26,525 bases of DNA from a virus: IMG/VR virus record IMGVR_UViG_3300025115_000049, positions 1-26,525 of that record. One strand, 5' to 3'. Shown here in pieces: positions 7,233 to 13,267 of the stretch (positions within the stretch are counted from its first letter, which is position 1; every line of letters begins with the position of its first letter). Both the position numbers and the translations under genes were made by a program. The notes under the pieces were generated by a model that saw nothing but the letters and a program-made list of their open reading frames with translations, was not told where the DNA came from and ran no database searches.

Positions 7233-7967
7233 ATGCGCCTACTTGAATACCTAAACAATGAGGATTACTGCCCGCTAATGGAAGCCGGGTCTATATCACC
7301 AAACATAAAAACCATCCGATCAGTTGACTTTACCACCAACTGTCCTAAAAGGAGAGAGGGGCGTAGTTGCGCTTATTGTTATGTGGAGGTTGCGAGGAAT
7401 ATGAACTTCAATGCCAAGAAGGTCATAGAGCACACCCCATATAAACATGAGTTACTTAGATATGATAAAGATAAGATCCGCCTCTTGAATGGTATGGGCG
7501 GCATCAGGCTGTTCTCTTTTGGTGATTATATGCCGGAGCACGATAAAGACATAAAAGCATTCCTAGATGATGCCCATAAGGTAGGCCTAAAGGTTAAAGT
7601 CATCACTAAGGTTCCTGAGTTTGTGGAAAAATATGCCAACCATCCGGCCATGAATGTAATCCATGTATCCGTGGATACCATCGGTGATGGTATGAACCAT
7701 GAGACCGCCAAGGCCCTCAAGAAGAAATATGGTAATGTGATGATCCGGACAGTTATCCTCAAACCGGAGGACCTAAAACATGAAATTATGCAGGACGTTG
7801 ATGTATACACGTTCAACCATGGCCGTGGTCTCAAGAAGTATGGGTTCAAAATGTATAGTAAGAAAGAGGTGGCACAGATGGCCAAAGAGATTCCTGGCAA
7901 GGTTTGCTGTGCCACTGGTAAATGTGTCTCGTGTGATATTAAATGTGGAGAAACTGGTAAACGCTAG
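7233..7967 (+). CDS. radical-SAM-like iron-sulfur protein
   Basis: A 244-residue protein with a Cys cluster C37-x8-C46-x2-C49 in DFTTNCPKRR...SCAYCYVE, resembling the FeS loop of radical SAM-fold proteins, although the first spacing is longer than the classic CX3CX2C. Alternating strands and helices consistent with a partial TIM barrel follow (R-L-F-S-F-G-D-Y, V-K-V-I-T-K-V-P, N-V-I-H-V-S-V-D, V-M-I-R-T-V-I-L). A second Cys group lies at the C-terminus (C225, C226, C231, C234, C238), possibly an auxiliary cluster. It resembles the phage proteins called gene product 88 and short radical-SAM-like phage proteins; the substrate is unknown. It is one of few plus-strand genes here, with its own late box and an AGGAG ribosome site. 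Confidence 0.75.
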   Translation: MRLLEYLNNEDYCPLMEAGSISPNIKTIRSVDFTTNCPKRREGRSCAYCYVEVARNMNFNAKKVIEHTPYKHELLRYDKDKIRLLNGMGGIRLFSFGDYMPEHDKDIKAFLDDAHKVGLKVKVITKVPEFVEKYANHPAMNVIHVSVDTIGDGMNHETAKALKKKYGNVMIRTVILKPEDLKHEIMQDVDVYTFNHGRGLKKYGFKMYSKKEVAQMAKEIPGKVCCATGKCVSCDIKCGETGKR

Positions 7968-8134
7968 CCCCTAAAGAACTTTAGGCCACAGGCCAGGCAA
8001 ACATACCAGGTGTTACCGGAACACGTCTCACCGTCCATTGTGAGATTATGTATTCCGTCCTCTGTGTTTGGACAGGGCGTATCACCTTTTATGCGTTCGG
8101 CTCGTCGCCAGTCTTTATATTCCACTATGTTCAT
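7964..8134 (-). CDS. small zinc-ribbon-like protein, 56 aa
   Basis: A short ORF on the minus strand that overlaps the plus-strand radical-SAM-like gene tail to tail by four bases. The product starts MNIVEYKDWRRAE and has four cysteines: C21 in D-T-P-C-P-N, C38 in E-T-C-S-G and the pair C46-x2-C49 in YVCLACGLKFF. The C-terminal C-x2-C-G-x-x-F-F is typical of zinc ribbons, and the D-G-x-H-N and N-T-W-Y-V-C stretches look protein-like rather than random. It has no clear ribosome site, which lowers confidence. Function unknown; nucleic-acid or protein binding is typical of such modules. Confidence 0.55.
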   Translation of the reverse strand: MNIVEYKDWRRAERIKGDTPCPNTEDGIHNLTMDGETCSGNTWYVCLACGLKFFRG

Positions 8135-8243
8135 AATGGTAATAGGTGGGTCCGGTTTGTGCCGAAAATACTTCGCGCTTTTCAGTCGGCCGCCTTTATT
8201 CCGGCTTTACGCCTCACGCTTACGCGCCCACCTTTCTCCAATC

Positions 8244-8474
8244 CTACTTCTTTACCGGCCCAATGGCCTTTTTGGGTTCCTCAGCCTTTTTGGTTGCCTT
8301 GGCCTTCTTTGCCTTCGCCTTGGCCTTTTTGACCACCTTCTTTTCCGCCTTGACTGGTTCGGCTTTGGTTACAACAGGAGCGGGGGTTACCGGAGCAACC
8401 GCTGGCTTATCGGCCGTGAAACCAACCGAGACAAACAAGAAGATCATTGCTACTAATACTACCAAACGCTTCAT
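8244..8474 (-). CDS. exported Lys/Ala-rich basic protein, 76 aa
   Basis: The product has a classical Sec-type signal peptide: MKR, a hydrophobic core LVVLVAMIFLFVSVGF, then T-A/D as a likely cleavage site at about residue 21. The rest is low-complexity: an Ala/Pro/Val segment (about 22-40), then a Lys/Ala tract (KKAKAKAKKAKATKK) resembling histone H1 or AlgP-type C-termini. Ribosome site GGAGG lies eight bases before the ATG. The mature part would be strongly basic and disordered, located in the periplasm or outside the cell, which is odd for a DNA-binding-like tail. It may bind lipopolysaccharide, peptidoglycan or extracellular DNA; that is a guess. No homologue recognised. Confidence 0.7.
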   Translation of the reverse strand: MKRLVVLVAMIFLFVSVGFTADKPAVAPVTPAPVVTKAEPVKAEKKVVKKAKAKAKKAKATKKAEEPKKAIGPVKK

Positions 8475-8503
8475 ACCTCATACCTCCATAAGATTTTTGG
8501 TCA

Positions 8504-9052
8504 TTATAGCATTGGGGTGGGGGATTGTAAACTTTGATCGAATAGGTAATACAGGGGTTCAGGTAGGACCATAGCGATAGGTTTCTTTGCCAACCATACC
8601 TTCAGTGATTCAATGATTTTAGCCTTAATCGGCTCATGATGGTTTAAGACTTCCGTAAATCGACCTATACCCAACCAACAGTAATTTGCTGGTAAGTATG
8701 ACTTTTTATCTATGAAGCCATGAGGAAATCGTTGTTGGTATTCGATGTCCACATCAAACCATAGTTTCAAAGTGATTGTGCTTGGTTGGATGAAGTATGG
8801 GATTCGTACCACCTTATATCCCATAGTCAGGTAACATGTATCCTTCAACCTATCACGAACGATTGTGTCACTATTATAGAAATGGCCGTAACCATCAAAC
8901 TCCACGATCATCTTCAAATCATCACACCTGTAATCGGGCCGGAGAGTTTTATGTAAGGAACCTGGTACTGGTTTATCTATCACCCATGATGAATCAGGAT
9001 AGATGAACCTAAGAAGATCGTGAAGGACGGGCTGGGTTAGGTATGCGGGCAT
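8504..9052 (-). CDS. Vsr/DUF559-like endonuclease-fold protein
   Basis: A 182-residue protein with a PD-(D/E)xK-like core: R-P-D40-Y-R, then I-V-E51-F-D53-G-Y-G-H, then R-D-R-L-K-D and M-G-Y-K-V-V-R-I-P-Y-F. This order (PD, strand, E-x-D-G-x-x-H, V-x-R-D, G-Y-x-V-x-R) is characteristic of the Vsr/DUF559 very-short-patch-repair-like nucleases. It is cytoplasmic; the likely role is DNA nicking or cleavage in host attack, repair or as a free homing-type nuclease. The start is placed at the ATG at 9052, which shares a base with the upstream TAA (TAATG coupling); a GTG twelve bases earlier is less likely. No strong ribosome site of its own. Confidence 0.68.
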   Translation of the reverse strand: MPAYLTQPVLHDLLRFIYPDSSWVIDKPVPGSLHKTLRPDYRCDDLKMIVEFDGYGHFYNSDTIVRDRLKDTCYLTMGYKVVRIPYFIQPSTITLKLWFDVDIEYQQRFPHGFIDKKSYLPANYCWLGIGRFTEVLNHHEPIKAKIIESLKVWLAKKPIAMVLPEPLYYLFDQSLQSPTPML

Positions 9053-9534
9053 TATAACACACACTTACATGTTGCTTCCAAGTGCCGAACGTGAATCCTA
9101 TCATCATAGTCAGACGATGATATAACACCAACGTCATCCGGATTCTCACCTTGCCAGAAAATTTGGCCATAGGCAAACCTTATTCCGCGGGGTACCAGTA
9201 TCTTGTCTCTTAGATATGATAGCCATTCAATGTATCCTTTGAATTTCTCACGGCCATCCCATTCGATGCCCTTACAATCCTCTGTAATACGCCACTTCAA
9301 CCATAAACTTGGTTGTGTAGATGGCGGTTCATTGTAATCGATGATATTTGGTTCTCTATTATCACCATGAAAACCTGTACCAGAAATGTAGAACTCTCCT
9401 TCGATACCATACTCAGGTCCAACATTACGTTTCATCCTTCGGGTGTTTTCGAGTCCATCAATGAGTTTTTTCGTTTCCGCGTCAATATGTTCCTTAAAAT
9501 TGAGTCTCCCGGTAAATTCCGTTGTGTATCCCAT
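9052..9534 (-). CDS. conserved hypothetical protein (MGYTTEF family)
   Basis: A 160-residue protein matching a widespread family of unknown function seen in phages and bacteria, recognised by its opening MGYTTEFTGRL, the T-R-R-M-K-R stretch, E-G-E-F-Y-I, D-Y-N-x-P-P-S-T-Q-P-S-L-W, E-W-D-G-x-E-K-F and G-Q-I-F-W-Q-G-E. It has no membrane segment and no known catalytic site. AAGGAG precedes the ATG, and a sigma70-like promoter lies at 9560-9588. It is followed immediately by the nuclease-like gene with stop/start coupling, so the two form a short operon distinct from the head genes. Confidence 0.8.
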   Translation of the reverse strand: MGYTTEFTGRLNFKEHIDAETKKLIDGLENTRRMKRNVGPEYGIEGEFYISGTGFHGDNREPNIIDYNEPPSTQPSLWLKWRITEDCKGIEWDGREKFKGYIEWLSYLRDKILVPRGIRFAYGQIFWQGENPDDVGVISSSDYDDRIHVRHLEATCKCVL

Positions 9535-9559
9535 GTCATAACTCCTTCACTTTTCTTAT

Positions 9560-9588
9560 AGTATAACATGAAGTGGATTGGATGTAAA
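9560..9588 (-). promoter_or_regulatory. sigma70-like promoter TTTACA-N17-TATACT
   Basis: On the minus strand, a -35 TTTACA (9588-9583) and a -10 TATACT (9565-9560) are separated by exactly 17 bases and lie 25 bases before the ATG of the MGYTTEF-family gene. Each hexamer differs from consensus at one position. The promoter sits just downstream of the capsid-gene terminator, which suggests the 9534-8504 gene pair is transcribed early by host polymerase, independently of the late head operon. Confidence 0.65.
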
Positions 9589-9596
9589 CCAAAAAG

Positions 9597-9630
9597 AAAC
9601 ACCCTGGTAAATTTCTTCACCAGGGTGTTT
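9597..9630. terminator. Rho-independent terminator after the major capsid gene
   Basis: A perfect 12-bp stem (9597-9608 pairing with 9619-9630, core CACCCTGGT/ACCAGGGTG) with a ten-base loop. On the minus strand the stem is followed by TTTCTTTTT, so it would stop transcription leaving the capsid gene, whose stop is 30 bases away. On the plus strand it is followed by TTTTAT-like sequence, so it may be bidirectional. Confidence 0.85.
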
Positions 9631-9660
9631 TATAAAACTCTTTTGGATTATACTACCAAC

Positions 9661-10896
9661 TTACGCCGGTAGGTTGACCACCGCCACACGTTGGTAGTAA
9701 TTGTTGCTGCCGAAGATCGAGCTATGGATTGCATATCGGCTAAGCAACCCAACGGTAGGCTGGAAGCTCTGCTCGAACACGGTCTTGCTGACCATCAGGC
9801 TTACATAAGGCAGGAAGATAATTCCTGCATCATATTCGCTAGGTCCCTTATACCCAACCGTTGCGTAGTCACTGGTGGCGAATGTATCCCGGTATACGGA
9901 GATACGGCCATCAAGGCTACCAACTTTGGATACACCGGAGACCAGTGAGTTTATCTCACCAGGAACCGGAGCAAGGATGAACGAGGAGAGGCTTTCCAGG
10001 GCTGCTACTGTCATTGGTGAGCAGATAACAAAGTTACCAGCGCCCCGACGGGTATTGATGGCGATAAGGTTGGCCTTACGCACGATCATACTGTATAGGG
10101 TCCGGAACTTTTCAACCTGCCACCGACCATCGGCCTGAGTGGAGCTTGCATAGTCCCAGGATGAAGAAACGGCCGCGCTGTTGACTGCATTGACGATTTC
10201 TCTGTCGATTTCGGCAGTGATTTCGTATGCCAGCATGTCCATCATTTCTTCTTCCAGGTCAAGCCCGTGCATGGCTTTCAGGTCCTGAGCAACTTCCAGA
10301 GACCAACGGCTACGTAACTTACGGGTCTTGGCTTCTACCTGCGCTTTTTCCACTGTCATGTTGACTTCTGCGATCTGTGCATACGTACCGATACCGAGAC
10401 CTTGTTCAAGGTGACCAGCGGAGGTCGTTGCATAGGATCCCAAAAGTTCACCAGCGGACGTCAGCCAACCAGCTGAAAGCGTAGAGTCACCAGAGTACCA
10501 TGGGTCAATGTTGTTATACCCAAGCTCATCGTTATACGTAGGCGTGGTTGAGCCATACGGAAGAGCCTGACGGGTATAGGTGTTACCCGACCGGAAACGG
10601 AGGGCGAATGCCAGACCAACGGGCCCTGTCATAGGCTGAACGCCAACGATCTCATGAGCTACCAACTCAGGGAAGGTTCTGCGTACCATTGGGATGGCGA
10701 TCTGGTGGAAATCACCAGAGGTTGCGTATGTATTGGGCGCATTACGACCAATTACGCTGTAGTTACCGGCTTCATTCAGGTAATTGAACTCATTCTCCAG
10801 CATGAGCGCGGTAGCCTTTTTGACCTTAGGATTCTTAATAGGGGCACCCTCATCGAGAATCTCGGTCCATTTGGTTACTAACTGTTTAAGGTCCAT
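9661..10896 (-). CDS. 23: major capsid protein precursor (gp23)
   Basis: A 411-residue T4-type major head protein. Recognisable family blocks are Q-I-A-I-P-M-V-R-R-T-F-P-E-L, A-H-E-I-V-G-V-Q-P-M-T-G-P-V-G-L and A-L-R-F-R-S-G around residues 64-106. The N-terminal propeptide contains FNYLNE followed by A-G-N-Y-S-V-I-G; cleavage after Glu42 would fit the (L/I)-X-E rule of the T4 gp21 protease and give a mature protein of about 369 residues. A second possible site is I-L-D-E at 13-16. AGGAGG precedes the ATG. It lies 16 bases after the scaffold gene, at the end of the late head operon, and ends before a strong terminator. Confidence 0.95.
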   Translation of the reverse strand: MDLKQLVTKWTEILDEGAPIKNPKVKKATALMLENEFNYLNEAGNYSVIGRNAPNTYATSGDFHQIAIPMVRRTFPELVAHEIVGVQPMTGPVGLAFALRFRSGNTYTRQALPYGSTTPTYNDELGYNNIDPWYSGDSTLSAGWLTSAGELLGSYATTSAGHLEQGLGIGTYAQIAEVNMTVEKAQVEAKTRKLRSRWSLEVAQDLKAMHGLDLEEEMMDMLAYEITAEIDREIVNAVNSAAVSSSWDYASSTQADGRWQVEKFRTLYSMIVRKANLIAINTRRGAGNFVICSPMTVAALESLSSFILAPVPGEINSLVSGVSKVGSLDGRISVYRDTFATSDYATVGYKGPSEYDAGIIFLPYVSLMVSKTVFEQSFQPTVGLLSRYAIHSSIFGSNNYYQRVAVVNLPA

Positions 10897-10912
10897 TATG
10901 TCCTATTCCTCC

Positions 10913-11797
10913 TTATATCTTGTTCTCTTTCAGAATTGTGATCCACCGTTGTTTGATCCGGTCAAACGGGTTTACTTCCTCGACTACTGGTTCCTTAGTC
11001 TCTGGATCTACCACCGCATTACCGGTTCCATTACCAGCTGGATCGATACTGGCAACTAAATCCTCCGCCTTGGCTCCGCATTCCGAGCACACATTGTCCT
11101 CGCCTTCTTTCACGGAGTAGGTTTTGCCGCAGGTCTTACAAGTGACTACATCAGACTTGGCTTCACCTGCTGGAATCTCAGGGGTTTCATCTTCCTTGAT
11201 GACATGGTCAACAACAAAGTCAAACTTCTTGTCAATCTCGGCCTTGCTTCTTAGGTCACCTAGCAGACCAACAACCTTGATCCTCTTGGCTTCGGAGAGA
11301 CCCTCACACTTCCTCTGAATATAAAGCTGTGATGCCATTTCTTTGGCGTCGCTTTCAAGCTCCATGTTCTTAGAGGTGAGTTCATTGGTCTGATCCTTCA
11401 GTTTGAGGATTTCATCCTTCGCTTCCTTCAACAGAGACTTCACATCATCCGAGAGAACTCCCTCATCAATGGCTAATCTCTTTTTGAAATCTTCGATCAG
11501 GTCATTGTACAGCTCACCCTTCTTGGCAAATTCCATAACTCTCTCAGGAATCTGAAGCTCCTCGTCGAGTACCGAGTCAACAAAATTTGAGAACTTGGAA
11601 GTGATGTCCTTCTTGTATTCATCAAATTTGGTCTCATACTCCTCAACAAGCCGCTCTTTTTCCTCAGACACTATGGAGTCCGCTCGTTCCCTGGCCTTCA
11701 CATCGATCAGCATTTCCAGTTTTTCAACCAGAAGTGTCTGCTGGGCCTCGTCCAGGGTGTTGATGCCCAAAATCTTTTTGATCTCTTCTATATTCAT
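10913..11797 (-). CDS. 22: prohead core scaffold protein (gp22) with zinc ribbon
   Basis: A highly charged, helical 294-residue protein located directly before gp23, as gp22 is in T4. Residues 1-200 are mostly coiled-coil-like (E/K-rich heptads), and several L-x-E triplets (T-L-D-E, V-L-D-E) could be gp21 cleavage sites, as expected for a scaffold degraded during maturation. Residues 218-242 carry a zinc ribbon, C-K-T-C...C-S-E-C (Cys 220, 223, 237, 240), which I do not know from T4 gp22. The C-terminus N-P-F-D-R-I-K-Q-R-W may bind capsid protein. The start is the ATG at 11797, six bases after AGGAGG; a TTG two codons earlier is less likely. Confidence 0.85.
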   Translation of the reverse strand: MNIEEIKKILGINTLDEAQQTLLVEKLEMLIDVKARERADSIVSEEKERLVEEYETKFDEYKKDITSKFSNFVDSVLDEELQIPERVMEFAKKGELYNDLIEDFKKRLAIDEGVLSDDVKSLLKEAKDEILKLKDQTNELTSKNMELESDAKEMASQLYIQRKCEGLSEAKRIKVVGLLGDLRSKAEIDKKFDFVVDHVIKEDETPEIPAGEAKSDVVTCKTCGKTYSVKEGEDNVCSECGAKAEDLVASIDPAGNGTGNAVVDPETKEPVVEEVNPFDRIKQRWITILKENKI

Positions 11798-11837
11798 GAG
11801 CAACCTCCTGTTGTATTTGGACTTATTTCTGACGTGT

Positions 11838-11868
11838 CCGTTAGCCGAAACGTAACGGGCTCTTTTTT
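11838..11868 (+). terminator. hairpin plus T-run, plus-strand terminator-like
   Basis: CCGTTA (11838-11843) pairs with TAACGG (11853-11858) over a nine-base loop, followed by GCTC and six T on the plus strand. No plus-strand gene ends nearby, so it may block antisense transcription or act as RNA structure in the leader of the minus-strand gp22 mRNA. The surrounding 11798-12043 gap contains this hairpin, the gp22 ribosome site and a late box, but no convincing gene. Confidence 0.4.
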
Positions 11869-11984
11869 ATCGGCTGCGCCCCAACCTTATAGAAAGTCAT
11901 TGCCTTATGATAATTGCAATCTTGGTTATCGATTGGTGGTTACCAATGGCATAGAAGGTGCACCTTTTATCGTTTCTACATTGT

Positions 11985-11992
11985 TATTTATA
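11985..11992 (-). promoter_or_regulatory. T4-type late promoter box TATAAATA before gp22-gp23
   Basis: An exact TATAAATA on the minus strand, in the 246-base gap upstream of gp22, so transcription would run into scaffold and capsid genes. It lies about 190 bases before the gp22 start, giving a long leader containing the hairpin at 11838-11858. A dedicated late promoter for the two most abundant head proteins is sensible. Confidence 0.7.
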
Positions 11993-12043
11993 CAGGTGCG
12001 TATGGAACAACTTGGAATGAAGTTTTAGCCTTATGGGGTAAGA

Positions 12044-12334
12044 CTAGGATTTGGCAAAAGCCTTCAGTGTGGCTCTGACATCCTTGGCGTCTGGGTGCCG
12101 CCATGATGACAGGTTATTCAAGATATACAGGCATTGCACGGCCAGCTCATGTCCGGTCATGCCTAAGGCTGCCTTGCAATAATTTACAGCATAATTGAGT
12201 GATGTGTTATATGATTTCCGGTCATCAAGTATCTTTTCTATGGCAAGCCGGACCTCATCCTCTGTGACTTTGGCCTCGGTGATTACGGCACCATGTTTTA
12301 CATCCATCATATAATCTTTATCATATAGGTCCAT
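12044..12334 (-). CDS. candidate internal head protein, leader type B (MDLYDKDY)
   Basis: A 96-residue protein inserted between gp21 and gp22. It begins MDLYDKDYMMDVKH, almost the same leader as gene 12574-12798 (MDLYQKDYIADVKH), after which the sequences diverge. The leader is followed by A-V-I-T-E/A-K, an (I/L)-X-E site of the type cut by T4 gp21, which would release the first 20 residues. The body is helical (E-D-E-V-R-L-A-I-E-K-I-L, then an Ala/Leu-rich pair of helices) with a basic C-terminus K-A-F-A-K-S. AAGGAG precedes the ATG. Proposed: a protein targeted into the prohead and processed there; body function unknown. Confidence 0.7.
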   Translation of the reverse strand: MDLYDKDYMMDVKHGAVITEAKVTEDEVRLAIEKILDDRKSYNTSLNYAVNYCKAALGMTGHELAVQCLYILNNLSSWRHPDAKDVRATLKAFAKS

Positions 12335-12360
12335 GTTATATCTCCTTATGTTGACCGGTT

Positions 12361-12549
12361 CTACTTTTTCTTTATAATGCGGAGCTTCTTTTCCTGTAGG
12401 TTGAAATCATATACACTGTCGTCTGGTGGTGGATACTCTTTGTTCATTTGGGTCATTATATCCTCAATGAGGTCCGCACTTATACTCATCTGCTTGATCA
12501 TTTTTAGGAACTTTTGGTCCTTCTTATATTGGTCAAGTAGACCGGTCAT
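12361..12549 (-). CDS. small basic-tailed protein, 62 aa
   Basis: A 62-residue unknown protein in the extra gene cluster between gp21 and gp22. It starts MTGLLDQYKKDQKF and is helical up to about residue 38, followed by a proline turn (E-Y-P-P-P-D-D) and a basic end (K-K-L-R-I-I-K-K-K). AGGAG is correctly placed before the ATG. It contains a potential L-I-E/D head-protease triplet near residue 28, but does not share leader A or B. Neighbours suggest a head-associated role; nothing more can be said. Confidence 0.62.
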   Translation of the reverse strand: MTGLLDQYKKDQKFLKMIKQMSISADLIEDIMTQMNKEYPPPDDSVYDFNLQEKKLRIIKKK

Positions 12550-12573
12550 GTGTGCTCCTGTTGAATCAAATTG

Positions 12574-12798
12574 TCATAGTTTACTAATCACCTTTTCAAA
12601 AGCTAATAGGTCCTTCTTGAGCCTCATATACAGGTCGTCAACATTCTTGAAAAGCTTATGACCAGGATCCATGTGGCACATGAAGTCAAACAGCTTTTCC
12701 AGGTAAGCGTATGTTTCACCGGACATCTGGTGGGGACTATTGCCTTCACTAACCTGGTGTTTGACATCCGCTATGTAGTCCTTTTGGTATAGGTCCAT
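12574..12798 (-). CDS. candidate internal head protein, leader B with body alpha
   Basis: A 74-residue protein. Residues 1-14, MDLYQKDYIADVKH, match the leader of gene 12044-12334. The C-terminal half (V-D-D-L-Y-M-R-L-K-K-D-L-L-A-F-E-K-V) clearly resembles the C-terminal half of gene 13052-13267 (V-D-R-L-Y-A-R-I-R-K-D-L-I-T-F-N-N-M), which carries a different leader. The protein therefore combines the leader of one paralogue with the body of another. A V-S-E triplet at 16-18 is a poorer match to the gp21 rule. Its ATG overlaps the upstream stop by one base (TAATG), implying coupled translation. Confidence 0.68.
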   Translation of the reverse strand: MDLYQKDYIADVKHQVSEGNSPHQMSGETYAYLEKLFDFMCHMDPGHKLFKNVDDLYMRLKKDLLAFEKVISKL

Positions 12799-13037
12799 TA
12801 TAAATAGTCACCCATATCAGCCTCAGCCCATCCTTTATCATATCCATCCCGGTAAGCGTTTTCCAATACATCATCCAGAGCAGCATTGAAATCTTTTGGC
12901 TTGGCTATCGAGGCTATAAGTTTTGCAACTGCCTTTTTTGTATGACCTGAATATTTCATACTAAGTGGAGAAGCTTTGGCCTCATTAAGGTACCTATCGA
13001 TTTTATTGGTTATTATATGTTCCTCTCCTCTACCCAT
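12798..13037 (-). CDS. candidate internal head protein, leader A with body beta; start codon uncertain
   Basis: From the ATG at 13037 the product has 79 residues and reads MGRGEEHIITNKIDRYLNE/A. The ITNKIDRYLNE leader is identical to that of gene 13052-13267, but the codon aligned with that gene's ATG is ATA (13016-13014) here. The good ribosome site (GAGGAGAGGAAC) sits before the ATA, not before the ATG at 13037. Either translation starts at a non-standard ATA, giving 72 residues, or at the weak upstream ATG. The body (K-A-V-A-K-L-I-A-S-I-A-K-P-K-D-F, then E-N-A-Y-R-D-G-Y-D-K-G-W-A-E) is unrelated to the sister protein. Y-L-N-E fits head-protease cleavage. Confidence 0.62.
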   Translation of the reverse strand: MGRGEEHIITNKIDRYLNEAKASPLSMKYSGHTKKAVAKLIASIAKPKDFNAALDDVLENAYRDGYDKGWAEADMGDYL

Positions 13038-13051
13038 GAATTAGATTGTAA

Positions 13052-13267
13052 TCACCATTCTTCTACCATATTGTTAAAAGTGATCAAATCTTTTCTGATT
13101 CTAGCATATAATCTATCCACTTCATTGAAATCTTTAGGATATTTGCTTGTGTGCTCCATAAAAATTTTCAATAATGCCAGTGTACGAGCCACATCTGTTG
13201 TTATTTCTTCTGGTGAAATTCTACTAGGGCCTTCATTCAGGTACCTATCAATCTTATTGGTTATCAT
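13052..13267 (-). CDS. candidate internal head protein, leader A with body alpha
   Basis: A 71-residue protein starting MITNKIDRYLNE/G. The start at 13267 is secure: GGGAGG stands correctly before it and the ATG overlaps the gp21 protease stop by ATGA, so the protein is translated coupled to the very protease expected to process it. The leader ends in Y-L-N-E, the same four residues as at the predicted maturation site of this phage's capsid protein. The body is helical (E-I-T-T-D-V-A-R-T-L-A-L-L-K) and shares its C-terminal half with gene 12574-12798. Proposed: packaged internal or core protein, by analogy with T4 internal proteins, whose ten-residue leaders are removed by gp21. Confidence 0.72.
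   Translation of the reverse strand: MITNKIDRYLNEGPSRISPEEITTDVARTLALLKIFMEHTSKYPKDFNEVDRLYARIRKDLITFNNMVEEW

Noticed and set aside
7970-7985. Hairpin CCTAAAG-AA-CTTTAGG as terminator of the radical-SAM-like gene
   Set aside because: The 7-bp stem is AT-rich, has a two-base loop and no T-run on the plus strand, and lies in the coding end of the minus-strand zinc-ribbon gene.
8010-8574. Overlapping plus-strand open frames opposite the Lys/Ala-rich gene
   Set aside because: They arise from the antisense of Lys/Ala codons (Phe/Leu/Ala-rich strings), have no ribosome sites and conflict with the minus-strand gene that has a signal peptide and GGAGG.
11834-12028. 64-codon plus-strand open frame upstream of gp22
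   Set aside because: No ribosome site, no recognisable protein features, and it overlaps the minus-strand late box and the gp22 leader hairpin.
12799-12806. TATAAATA late box on the plus strand
   Set aside because: No plus-strand gene lies downstream; the sequence is produced by the D-Y-L-stop codons and TAATG junction of minus-strand genes.
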